NCBI GenBank assembly: GCA_965247075.1
Contig: CBDFGK010000002.1
Location: 868,001-932,000 of the forward strand
Length of the DNA: 64,000 nt
DNA from: CBDFGK01 sp965247075
GTDB lineage: Bacteria > Pseudomonadota > Gammaproteobacteria > Pseudomonadales > Halieaceae
Direction: 5' to 3'
Shown here: positions 44,703 through 52,170 of the stretch, piece after piece
How positions within the stretch are numbered: position 1 is the first letter of the stretch
Layout: the number at the start of each line of letters is the position of its first letter
Program-made: the position numbers and the translations under genes
Notes under the pieces: generated by a model
The model's database searches: none
What the model was told of the DNA's origin: nothing
What the model saw: the letters and a program-made list of their open reading frames with translations, nothing else

Positions 44703-45998
44703 TTGAATGAAGCACCGCTGGGTCTTCTCTTTTCCATTCTGGTTGTTCTGATTTTGTTATCCGGTTTCTTCGCGAGTTCAGAAACCGGCATGATGTCACT
44801 CAACCGCTACCGCATGAAACATCTCAAGGAAAAGGGCCATCGCGGCGCCACCCGCGTCAGCAAACTGCTGGACCGCCCCGACCGACTGATTGGCTTAATC
44901 CTTATTGGCAACAACCTGGTGAACATTTTCGCCTCTGCCATTGTCACAGTCATAGCCATTGAGTTGTGGGGCAATGCCGGCATAGCCATCGCCACTGTGT
45001 TGCTTACCCTGGTAATTCTCATCTTTGCAGAAATCACTCCCAAAACCATCGCCGCCCTGTACCCGGAAAAAGTAGCCTTCCCCGCCAGCGTGATACTGGC
45101 TCCGCTCATGAAGTTGTTTTATCCCGTGGTGTGCCTGGTCAATGGCATTACCAATGGCCTGCTAAAATTACTGGGTATCGATGCCGGCAAAAACCCTGAG
45201 TTAGGCCTATCCAGCGATGAACTGCGAACCATCGTCAACGCAGCCGGTCACCATATCCCCCGGCGTCACCAGGGAATGCTGCTGAACATCCTGGAACTGG
45301 AGAAGGTTACCGTTGATGACATCATGGTGCCCAGGGTCGAGGTGTTCGGCCTGGACCTTGATGATGACGACGATACATTACTGCGCCGGATTCAAAGCAG
45401 CGAGTACACGCGACTGCCGGTTTTTCACGATGATATTAATGATATTCGCGGTATTCTCCACTTGCGGCGCGCCAGCCGATTTATCGATGGCGAAGGCTTG
45501 CATCGCATCGACATGATGGTGGAACTTGAGGATCCCTACTTTATTCCTGAGGGTACCCCGCTGCACACACAACTACTCAATTTCCAGCAGCAAAAGCATC
45601 GCATTGCAGTAGTCGTGGACGAGTACGGAGAAATAATGGGGCTGGTCGCACTGGAAGATATTCTCGAGGAAATCGTCGGCGAATTCACCTCCAACCTGGC
45701 TGAAACTATCGAAGACATCTACCCGCAAAATGATGGCAGCTTCATCATCGATGGCACGGCCAACGTTCGAGACATTAACAAGTCGCTGCAGTGGAGTTTA
45801 CCCACCGACGGCCCCAAAACCCTGAGCGGCTTATTGCTGGAACACCTGGAATCATTTCCCGACGGCAACGTCGGCCTCACCATTGAGGGCTATAGCCTGG
45901 AAATACTGAATTTACAGGACAATGTCGTGCAGGCGGTACGCGCCAGAGCACCACAGGGGACAGACTTGGCAACGACGGGATCAGAGTCCGGACTCTGA
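44703..45998 (+). CDS. corB: CNNM/CorB-like CBS transporter
   Basis: 431 aa: N-terminal DUF21/CNNM membrane domain with three or four helices (SGFFASSETGMMSLNRYRMK), a CBS pair (about residues 200-330; VDDIMVPRVEVFGLD, VVDEYGEIMGLVALEDILEE), and the C-terminal CorC_HlyC domain. Family role is Mg2+/Co2+ resistance or transport. Start is TTG. The last codons (GSESGL, stop) come from the palindromic repeat at 45977, so the native C-terminus has been replaced. Confidence 0.92.
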   Translation: MNEAPLGLLFSILVVLILLSGFFASSETGMMSLNRYRMKHLKEKGHRGATRVSKLLDRPDRLIGLILIGNNLVNIFASAIVTVIAIELWGNAGIAIATVLLTLVILIFAEITPKTIAALYPEKVAFPASVILAPLMKLFYPVVCLVNGITNGLLKLLGIDAGKNPELGLSSDELRTIVNAAGHHIPRRHQGMLLNILELEKVTVDDIMVPRVEVFGLDLDDDDDTLLRRIQSSEYTRLPVFHDDINDIRGILHLRRASRFIDGEGLHRIDMMVELEDPYFIPEGTPLHTQLLNFQQQKHRIAVVVDEYGEIMGLVALEDILEEIVGEFTSNLAETIEDIYPQNDGSFIIDGTANVRDINKSLQWSLPTDGPKTLSGLLLEHLESFPDGNVGLTIEGYSLEILNLQDNVVQAVRARAPQGTDLATTGSESGL

Positions 45999-46002
45999 CC
46001 CC
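45977..46002. repeat. 26-bp palindromic repeat, copy 2, shared by two gene ends
   Basis: GGGATCAGAGTC, CG, GACTCTGACCCC, one arm mismatch against the other copies. Read on either strand in the frame used, it encodes GSESGL followed by TGA, so it gives identical C-terminal tails and stop codons to corB (plus) and to the carbonic-anhydrase gene (minus). Confidence 0.85.
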
Positions 46003-46520
46003 ACCTGCTGCAGGCTCTGCTCATAGCGCTGGGCATTTTCTATATAGTGCTGGGCGTTCTGCGAAAAGAACTCCTGCTGTGAGGCGCTCAATTCCCGTTT
46101 CACCCTTGCCGGCACACCGATAACCAGGCTGCCGTCGGGAATTTGCATGCCCTCTGGCACCAGTGAATTCGCTCCGATCACGCAATTGCGACCGATGCGA
46201 GCACCGCTAAGAATCACCGCATTGATACCTACCAGGGTGCCGTCACCAATGGTGCAGCCGTGAATTGTCGCGTTGTGTCCAACGGTTACATTTTTGCCGA
46301 CGGTTAAAGGAGCGCCGGGGTCTGAATGACACACACTGCCATCCTGAATATTGCTGCCCGCGCCTATTCTGATCGGCTCGTTATCACCGCGTATCACCAC
46401 GCTGAACCAGACGCTGGAATTCTCCTCCAAAATAACATTACCTATTACTGCCGCATTCGGCGCAATGTAATGCCCCTCTCCCAGCAACTGTGGTGCAAGC
46501 CCATCCAGTTCGTATTTCAT
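45981..46520 (-). CDS. Gamma-carbonic-anhydrase-family protein
   Basis: 179-aa left-handed beta-helix (hexapeptide repeats) of the YrdA/PaaY family. The three zinc His are in SVCHSDPG and VGHNATIHGC; RGDNEPIRIGAGSNIQDGSV is the family core. Carbonic anhydrase activity is possible but unproven for YrdA types. The C-terminus VGSESGL is contributed by the palindromic repeat. It lies 43 nt downstream of tgt. Confidence 0.9.
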   Translation of the reverse strand: MKYELDGLAPQLLGEGHYIAPNAAVIGNVILEENSSVWFSVVIRGDNEPIRIGAGSNIQDGSVCHSDPGAPLTVGKNVTVGHNATIHGCTIGDGTLVGINAVILSGARIGRNCVIGANSLVPEGMQIPDGSLVIGVPARVKRELSASQQEFFSQNAQHYIENAQRYEQSLQQVGSESGL

Positions 46521-46563
46521 CTACTGATTCCTCTGCGAATAATCTTGTCCAGTCAGGCCAGGC

Positions 46564-47688
46564 TCAGTCATCCAGCACGCCTCTCTGTTGCTGCGTGTGC
46601 CAGGCAGCGCTGAATGCCGGTAATGTGTCCGTCTCAATGGCAGCCCGAATGCCCGCCATGTGATTCTGGTAGTAACGCAAATTGTGAATGGTATTGAGCT
46701 GCGAACCAAGAATTTCGTTACATTTGTCCAGGTGGTGCAGGTACGCTCTGGAGAATTTACTGCAGGTATAGCAATCACATTCTGCATCCAGCGGCGCGGT
46801 ACTGTATTGATGGGCTGAGTTGCGGAGTTTTAGTACACCCCGGGAGGTAAAAATATGACCATTGCGCGCATTGCGTGTCGGCATAACGCAATCGAACATA
46901 TCGATACCGCGCTTGACGCCTGCCAGCAGATCTGCCGGCGTACCCACTCCCATCAAGTAACGTGGCTTGTCGGCGGGCATATCTGCGGCCAGCGCATCCA
47001 GTACCTTGAGCATGTCCTCTTTCGGTTCACCTACCGACAGGCCACCAATGGCGTAGCCGTCAAAGCCAATTAGCTCCAGGCCCGCCAGGGATTCCTCTCG
47101 CAATTCAGGATACATGCCTCCCTGTACGATACCGAACAGGGCAGCAGGACTTTTACCATGTGCCTGTCGACAGCGCTGCGCCCAACGCAGTGACAGCGCC
47201 ATGGAGGTCCGCGCCTCTGCAGGTGTCGCCGGATAGGGCGTGCACTCGTCGAATATCATGACAATGTCAGAACCCAGGCTGGACTGGATCGCCATCGATT
47301 CCTCCGGGCCCAGGAACACTTTCGCGCCATCCACCGGCGACCGAAACTCCACACCCTGTTCTGTAATCTTGCGCATCTCACCCAGGCTAAACACCTGGAA
47401 ACCACCCGAGTCGGTCAAAATTGGCCCGTCCCAGGCCATAAAATCGTGCAGGTCGCCGTGGGCCGCTATGATGGTGGTGCCGGGCCGCAACCACAGATGA
47501 AAGGTATTCCCCAGGATGATCTCGGCACCAATAGAGTGGATGTCGGCGGGAGTCATACCCCTGACAGTCCCATAGGTGCCCACTGGCATAAATGCCGGCG
47601 TTTGGACTGTGCCCCGTGGAAACTGTAAGGCTCCGCGGCGGGCTGCACCGTCACGACTGCTGACAGAAAATTTCATGTGAGAACTCAT
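46564..47688 (-). CDS. tgt: Queuine tRNA-ribosyltransferase
   Basis: 374-aa TIM-barrel enzyme exchanging guanine-34 for preQ1 in GUN-anticodon tRNAs. DSGGFQVFSLGEMRKIT, RYLMGVGTPADLLAGVKRGI and DMFDCVMPTRNARNG (catalytic Asp) are present, and the zinc site is CDCYTCSKFSRAYLHH. Follows queA by 9 nt, same pathway. Confidence 0.98.
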   Translation of the reverse strand: MSSHMKFSVSSRDGAARRGALQFPRGTVQTPAFMPVGTYGTVRGMTPADIHSIGAEIILGNTFHLWLRPGTTIIAAHGDLHDFMAWDGPILTDSGGFQVFSLGEMRKITEQGVEFRSPVDGAKVFLGPEESMAIQSSLGSDIVMIFDECTPYPATPAEARTSMALSLRWAQRCRQAHGKSPAALFGIVQGGMYPELREESLAGLELIGFDGYAIGGLSVGEPKEDMLKVLDALAADMPADKPRYLMGVGTPADLLAGVKRGIDMFDCVMPTRNARNGHIFTSRGVLKLRNSAHQYSTAPLDAECDCYTCSKFSRAYLHHLDKCNEILGSQLNTIHNLRYYQNHMAGIRAAIETDTLPAFSAAWHTQQQRGVLDD

Positions 47689-47697
47689 GTGAGATTT

Positions 47698-48762
47698 TTA
47701 CCCTGCATGCATTTGTTCTGAAGGCAAGATGAACATCGCGTCTCCGTAACTGAAAAAGCGATATTGCTCTGCCACTGCCTCCCGGTAGGCCGCCATTATA
47801 GATTCGCGGCCCGCGAATGCACTAACCAACATAATCAGCGTCGACTCAGGCAAATGAAAGTTGGTAAGCATGGCGTCTACCACTTTGAACATATAGCCGG
47901 GGTAAATGAAAATGCGGCTATCTCCCGCGAAAGGCGCCAGGCTGCCACCACTTGCAGCGGTTTCCAGCGCTCGCACCGCGGTGGTGCCGACCGCGACAAC
48001 TCGACCACCTCGCTCGCGAGTCTGCGCTACTTGCCGGCATAGCTCTGCATCAACCTCAAGGTACTCGGCGTGCATGGCGTGATCTTCAATGTTGTCCACC
48101 CGCACCGGCTGAAATGTACCGGCACCAACGTGTAAAGTTATAAAAGCAGTTTCTACGCCCCGCTGCCGGCAATCGGCGATAAATTGCTCACTGAAATGCA
48201 GCCCCGCTGTCGGGGCAGCCACCGCCCCGTCGCGCTCGCCATAGACCGTCTGGTAGCGCGTGCGATCCAGGCTCTCGTCGGCCCTATCGATATAGGGCGG
48301 CAAGGGCATATGGCCGATGCGTTGCAACAGGGGTAACCAGCTTTCCGGTGCAGACAGCTGCAACTGAAACAGTTCCCCATGGCGGCCGACCACCTCAACG
48401 TCTGTTGCAACAAGTTCGGAATCAGGCTGCTCCAGCAGGTGTATCAGCGAACCCGGCCCGGGCGACTTGCTCGCGCGCACATGGGCCAGGCACTCTGTCT
48501 CGCTGAGAATACGTTCCAGCAGCACCTCTACCTTGCCACCGGTGGCTTTTCTGCCCCACACCCGGGCCGGTATAACCCGGGTATTGTTGAGCACCAACAG
48601 ATCGCCAGCCTGCAGCAGGTCTTGTAAATCCGTGAAGCGGCGATGCCTGATACTGCCATCGCTGCCGTCAAGACACAGCAGTCGGCTGTCGGTCCGTTCC
48701 GCCAACGGGTAGCGAGCTATAAGCTGCCTGGGTAAATCAAAGTGAAAGTCGCTGCGCTTCAT
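47698..48762 (-). CDS. queA: S-adenosylmethionine:tRNA ribosyltransferase-isomerase
   Basis: 354 aa, makes epoxyqueuosine from preQ1-tRNA and SAM. Family landmarks: FHFDLPRQLIARYPLAERTD at the N-terminus, NNTRVIPARVWGRK, AAPTAGLHFSEQ, THVGAGTF-like ITLHVGAGTFQPVR, and the C-terminal TNFHLPESTLIMLVSAFAGR. Operon with tgt. Confidence 0.98.
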   Translation of the reverse strand: MKRSDFHFDLPRQLIARYPLAERTDSRLLCLDGSDGSIRHRRFTDLQDLLQAGDLLVLNNTRVIPARVWGRKATGGKVEVLLERILSETECLAHVRASKSPGPGSLIHLLEQPDSELVATDVEVVGRHGELFQLQLSAPESWLPLLQRIGHMPLPPYIDRADESLDRTRYQTVYGERDGAVAAPTAGLHFSEQFIADCRQRGVETAFITLHVGAGTFQPVRVDNIEDHAMHAEYLEVDAELCRQVAQTRERGGRVVAVGTTAVRALETAASGGSLAPFAGDSRIFIYPGYMFKVVDAMLTNFHLPESTLIMLVSAFAGRESIMAAYREAVAEQYRFFSYGDAMFILPSEQMHAG

Positions 48763-48793
48763 ATCTCTATCATGCTACCAGTCCCAGCAAGCA

Positions 48794-48818
48794 AAAAGCC
48801 GGCACGAGGCCGGCTTTT
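48794..48818. terminator. Bidirectional-looking terminator upstream of queA
   Basis: AAAA-GCCGGC-ACGAG-GCCGGC-TTTT, 6-bp GC stem extended by A/T pairs and T-runs on both strands. No intact gene ends here; a coding-like tail on the minus strand (48838-48873) stops 19 nt upstream of it. Confidence 0.75.
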
Positions 48819-48837
48819 GCATCAAAGTCAGACGCTT

Positions 48838-48873
48838 ACCTGTCTTCCTCTTTTTCCTCTGCAGGAGCTTCTT
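48838..48873 (-). pseudogene. Possible leftover C-terminal tail of a lost gene
   Basis: Minus-strand frame reading QEAPAEEKEEDR then TAA at 48838, immediately followed by the terminator at 48794-48818. Acidic Ala/Glu tails of this kind end several ribosomal and RNA-binding proteins. A TAA lies directly upstream, so only the tail remains. Very short; it may be chance. Confidence 0.25.
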
Positions 48874-48895
48874 GTTAAATAACAAGGGAAAAGCG

Positions 48896-48925
48896 TTGAA
48901 CTGGCACCACCCATTGCTTTAGAAT
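48896..48925 (+). promoter_or_regulatory. Probable tRNA-Leu promoter
   Basis: TTGAAC (48896-48901) and TAGAAT (48920-48925), 18-bp spacer, with a GC-rich discriminator (TCGCGCTC), 24 bp before the tRNA. Confidence 0.55.
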
Positions 48926-48949
48926 TCGCGCTCTTTCACGCCCCACGAT

Positions 48950-49036
48950 GCCGGAGTGGTGAAATTGGTAGACACGTCGGATTCAAAATCCGATGCTTTA
49001 ACGAGCGTGCCGGTTCAAGTCCGGCCTCCGGTACCA
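48950..49036 (+). tRNA. tRNA-Leu (CAA anticodon)
   Basis: 87-nt class II tRNA with long variable arm. Acceptor stem GCCGGAG/CTCCGGT (one G-T pair), D-arm TGGTGAAATTGGTAGACA, and anticodon stem-loop TCGGA-TTCAAAA-TCCGA giving CAA, which reads UUG. The T-arm is GCCGGTTCAAGTCCGGC and the CCA end is encoded. Sits at the border of a stretch of non-core genes. Confidence 0.95.
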
Positions 49037-49117
49037 TTTCCATCTTGTTGATATTCTATAATACTCTATAAAAATAGGCGTTTTGTGTTGTTAAGCTGAT
49101 CCGGCAGGAGTAAGATA

Positions 49118-49137
49118 TACTGTATAAATAAACAGTA
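49118..49137 (+). promoter_or_regulatory. LexA (SOS) box before the HNH gene
   Basis: TACTGTATAAATAAACAGTA fits CTGT-N8-ACAG and matches 18 of 20 bases of the enterobacterial SOS-box consensus. It ends 16 nt before the ATG of the DUF222/HNH gene and overlaps a TATACT -10-like hexamer, so LexA would block transcription. Confidence 0.75.
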
Positions 49138-49153
49138 TTCGAGGGCTTCTACC

Positions 49154-50566
49154 ATGAGTAATCTCGCAACAGCTTTTCCCCTATCCAAGGCCGATTATGA
49201 TCAAAATCTCGCTGATGAAATCACCCTGCTGGCCGGTCAGATCAACGCCGCCAATTATCGGCTGATCAAACTCATCGCCACCTTTGACGATCGCGAGGCC
49301 TGGATTGGTGGCGGCACGATTCGCTCCTGTGCCCATTGGCTAAACTTGAAATGTGGCATTGCCCAGGGGGCGGCGCGAGAGAAAGTACGGGTGGCCCACT
49401 GCTTGAAGAATTTGCCCCTGATTGATGCTGCCTTCGCCACTGGAGAAATCAGTTATTCGAAAGTGCGCGCCATGACCCGCAGCGCCACTTTGGAGAACGA
49501 AGACTTCCTGTTGTTGATTGCCCGCCACGGCACTGCCAGTCATGTGGAACAGGTGGTAAGAAAATATCGGAGTGTAACAAGCATCGATGAAGACGATGTC
49601 GAGATTGAGCAGCAACAGGATCGCGAGCTGGTGTATTACCGGGATGAGGACGGCAGTTGGGTGATCCATGCCCGGTTGCCCGCTGAAGCCGGTTCAATCG
49701 TGGTCAAAGCCATTGAAGCGGTGGCTACTTCCGAACAGGAAGAGCAGCAGGAACAAGACGTTCCCGCGGGAACGGAAACCTTTTTGGACGCAGAAGACAC
49801 CATCGAACCTCGCAAGACCTTCCGTCAGGCGCGCGCCGATGCCATAGTCAGTATGGCCGAACATTTCGTTGCCACTTGTGACCAAAGTGGACAATGGCAG
49901 GGGCTAAAAGGCTCTGAACGCTGCCAAATCATGCTGCATGTGGACATAGATACCCTGCAAGAGCACACCAACCGGAAACATCATGGACAAGTCCATTGTA
50001 ATCTGGACGACAAACACTGGATATCGCCCAAAACTGCGAAACGCCTGTCCTGCGATGCCAGCCTGGTGACGGTATTGGAGAATGATCGGGGCCAGGTACT
50101 CAATATCGGGCGTCGAGCGCGTATCATCCCCTCAGCCATCAAACGCGCATTAGACCTCAGGGATACCACTTGTCGAGTACCTGGCTGTTGCCAGTCGAGA
50201 TATCTCGATGCGCACCATATTCAGCACTGGGCCGATGGCGGCGAGACCAGCCTGGATAACCTGGTGCATTTGTGCGGTCACCATCACCGACAATTGCACC
50301 AGGGCTTTTTCAGTATCCAGGTAGAGAAAACCAGTGCTTATGAAGAAGCGCAGCCGGTGTTTTCAACACCGGATGGAAAGCAACTCAAGGCCAGTTTCTT
50401 CCCTCAGTTTTCTGCACTGTCTGTAGCCACGGCTGAAGACGCTTTGCGTGATGCGGCACCTGCAGTCGACTCCACAACCTGCGTTACCCGCTGGGCCGGG
50501 GAGAACTGTGAATATCCTGTGGTGATGGATGTTTTGTTGCAGCGGGATGGCAGGTTGGCCGAATGA
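49154..50566 (+). CDS. DUF222/HNH endonuclease (13E12-repeat family)
   Basis: 470 aa. Residues about 15-330 form the DUF222 helical domain (SCAHWLNLKCGIAQGAAREK); 340-382 are an HNH nuclease with CRVPGCCQSRYLDAHHIQHW and LVHLCGHHHRQLHQG: Cys340 and Cys345, His354-His355, Cys374 and a His run. An acidic Glu/Gln spacer lies at 191-202. Such genes are multi-copy and mobile in actinobacteria and some marine gammaproteobacteria; the DNA target is unknown. A near-consensus SOS box precedes it and a hairpin containing its stop codon ends it. Confidence 0.88.
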   Translation: MSNLATAFPLSKADYDQNLADEITLLAGQINAANYRLIKLIATFDDREAWIGGGTIRSCAHWLNLKCGIAQGAAREKVRVAHCLKNLPLIDAAFATGEISYSKVRAMTRSATLENEDFLLLIARHGTASHVEQVVRKYRSVTSIDEDDVEIEQQQDRELVYYRDEDGSWVIHARLPAEAGSIVVKAIEAVATSEQEEQQEQDVPAGTETFLDAEDTIEPRKTFRQARADAIVSMAEHFVATCDQSGQWQGLKGSERCQIMLHVDIDTLQEHTNRKHHGQVHCNLDDKHWISPKTAKRLSCDASLVTVLENDRGQVLNIGRRARIIPSAIKRALDLRDTTCRVPGCCQSRYLDAHHIQHWADGGETSLDNLVHLCGHHHRQLHQGFFSIQVEKTSAYEEAQPVFSTPDGKQLKASFFPQFSALSVATAEDALRDAAPAVDSTTCVTRWAGENCEYPVVMDVLLQRDGRLAE

Positions 50567-50584
50567 ATTCGGCCCTACGTTTTT
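50557..50584 (+). terminator. Terminator containing the HNH stop codon
   Basis: Perfect 8-bp stem GGCCGAAT/ATTCGGCC with a 2-nt loop, then CTACGTTTTT. The loop is the GA of the TGA stop, so the last three codons are part of the stem. It may be one of the dispersed REP-like palindromes. Confidence 0.65.
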
Positions 50585-50903
50585 AATGCAGGGTGCGCTC
50601 GGCCATTATCAGGGCTTGTAGCCGGTTACCGAGCATTATCACGTGGCCGCGCTCCCGTTCGACGCCTTCTATGCTGTATTCAAAGTGATATTGACGCCAT
50701 ATACGCCAGTTGCCGCGCTCGTCCCGGCTCAGCGACATGCGGCGAATACTGACAGTTTCATCCAGTAGCTGCACACCATCCCTGTGGCAGCTGCGACGGG
50801 CAGCCTGCAAGGCCAACTCTCTCACGCGCAGGGCCTGAAAGAGGTATACGCCGTAAGCCGCCATAAGCAGGCCTACCGCGATCTCACCAAGACTCAGGGT
50901 CAT
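50583..50903 (-). CDS. DUF3301 protein
   Basis: 106 aa with one N-terminal membrane helix (LGEIAVGLLMAAYGVYLFQA) and a cytoplasmic or periplasmic remainder with the family segment DETVSIRRMSLSRDERGNWR. Function unknown. The ATG overlaps the stop of a 37-aa ORF upstream (ATGA). Confidence 0.8.
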   Translation of the reverse strand: MTLSLGEIAVGLLMAAYGVYLFQALRVRELALQAARRSCHRDGVQLLDETVSIRRMSLSRDERGNWRIWRQYHFEYSIEGVERERGHVIMLGNRLQALIMAERTLH

Positions 50904-51013
50904 GCCGCAGGCTTTCTGAGGCGGCGCATTACCGTCTGGAAACCCAGTACGATGTGGTCTTCCGCCGGGCTTATGCCGGTCAGGGATTTATAGCCCTCCG
51001 GTATCTCACTCAA
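50900..51013 (-). CDS. Small conserved-looking ORF (37 aa)
   Basis: TTG at 51013 overlapping the stop of the LLM oxidoreductase gene, AAGGAG 8 nt upstream, giving MSEIPEGYKSLTGISPAEDH and then IVLGFQTVMRRLRKPAA. The stop overlaps the ATG of the DUF3301 gene. Coupled at both ends with a good ribosome-binding site, it looks translated. Product not recognised. Confidence 0.5.
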   Translation of the reverse strand: MSEIPEGYKSLTGISPAEDHIVLGFQTVMRRLRKPAA

Positions 51014-52026
51014 CGGCGGTACTCCTTGATGTCATCAATAATGCCTCGCCAGGCCTGGTCCGGCAGTGTATAGGGTGCATATATACCCAGGCGAGTGGCA
51101 ATGCCGGCATATTTATCATGCAACTGCGCCGCTATAGTAGAGGGCTCACCGCAAACTGCAAATTCTGCCATGAAATCATCGTCGATTAATGCTGCCATGT
51201 CCTCCCAGCGCCCCTGCTTGGATAGCTTATTTAGCTCAGGCTGTAATGCTCCATAACCAACCGCCTCCATCGGTGCACGGTAGGCTGGCGTGGAACCATA
51301 AAATGCCAGTAGTCCGCGTATGGTTTGTGCCGCAGCGGCGTACTCTTCTTCAGTCGTACCGGTAACACATATGGCACCCACCTGCACAATATACCGGGAG
51401 TCCACCACCGTTGACTTGGCCCGCCCCTGCGCCAGTGCCGGCAACTGCTGCTGATGCAAGAACTGCGGCGTATTGAAGGGGTGCACTATTAGCCCGTCGG
51501 CAACCTCGCCGGCTACCGCTGTCATTTTCGGTCCAACAGCGGCCAACAGGACTGGCGGCGCACCGCAGGTCAAGGCGCCGGCGTCAAACATGGGAGTCAT
51601 CAAGGTGTGCCGGTAGTAGTCACCTCGAAAATCAAGCGTGCTGCCGTGCTGCCAACATTCAAAAAATGCCTTAACAGCGAGAATATACTCCCGCATCCTG
51701 GCGGCAGCCGGATCAAAATCCACACCGAATCGTTTTTCGATATGAGGCTTGACCTGTGAACCAATGCCGAGCATGAAACGACCACCCGAGTAGCGCTGCA
51801 AGTCCCAGGCCTGGTAGGCAATATGTGAGGGATTGCGCGGAAAGGCCACCGCTATACCGGTGGCAAGGGTCAGCGCGGGGGCATGTTCACCGGCCAGCAC
51901 CAATGGCAAGAACGGATCGCCACTGCCCTCCAGTGTATAGAGTCCATCGTAGCCAAGCTCCGCCAGCCGGCGCGCCTCTGCGGCGGCCTCGCCAAGTTGC
52001 GCGTACAAAGGTCCATCAACAAACAC
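51010..52026 (-). CDS. LLM-class F420-type flavin oxidoreductase
   Basis: 338-aa luciferase-like TIM-barrel protein close to the TIGR03617 group. It has AELGYDGLYTLEGSGDPFLP, LATGIAVAFPRNPSHIAYQA, YSGGRFMLGIGSQVKPHIEK and APPVLLAAVGPKMTAVAGEV. The family binds F420 or FMN; the substrate is unknown. GTG start at 52026; no ATG fits. A perfect 6+6 dyad lies upstream. Confidence 0.85.
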   Translation of the reverse strand: MFVDGPLYAQLGEAAAEARRLAELGYDGLYTLEGSGDPFLPLVLAGEHAPALTLATGIAVAFPRNPSHIAYQAWDLQRYSGGRFMLGIGSQVKPHIEKRFGVDFDPAAARMREYILAVKAFFECWQHGSTLDFRGDYYRHTLMTPMFDAGALTCGAPPVLLAAVGPKMTAVAGEVADGLIVHPFNTPQFLHQQQLPALAQGRAKSTVVDSRYIVQVGAICVTGTTEEEYAAAAQTIRGLLAFYGSTPAYRAPMEAVGYGALQPELNKLSKQGRWEDMAALIDDDFMAEFAVCGEPSTIAAQLHDKYAGIATRLGIYAPYTLPDQAWRGIIDDIKEYRR

Positions 52027-52072
52027 CGCTCGCCCTACTCTTTACCCTGAAACTCGTTATACAATTTCACTA

Positions 52073-52088
52073 TGACAACGTATTGTCA
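52073..52088. promoter_or_regulatory. Possible operator between LLM and lipoprotein genes
   Basis: TGACAACGTATTGTCA, 6-bp perfect inverted repeats with a 4-bp centre, in the divergent spacer 47 bp from one start and 82 bp from the other. Its shape suits a TetR- or GntR-like dimer, but no such regulator is adjacent. Confidence 0.35.
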
Positions 52089-52170
52089 AACAATGGACCA
52101 ACAGCCAGAACACGTTTTACAACCAATTTCGTAAAAAAACTGTCACTACTCCTGTGAGGTACACCACACC

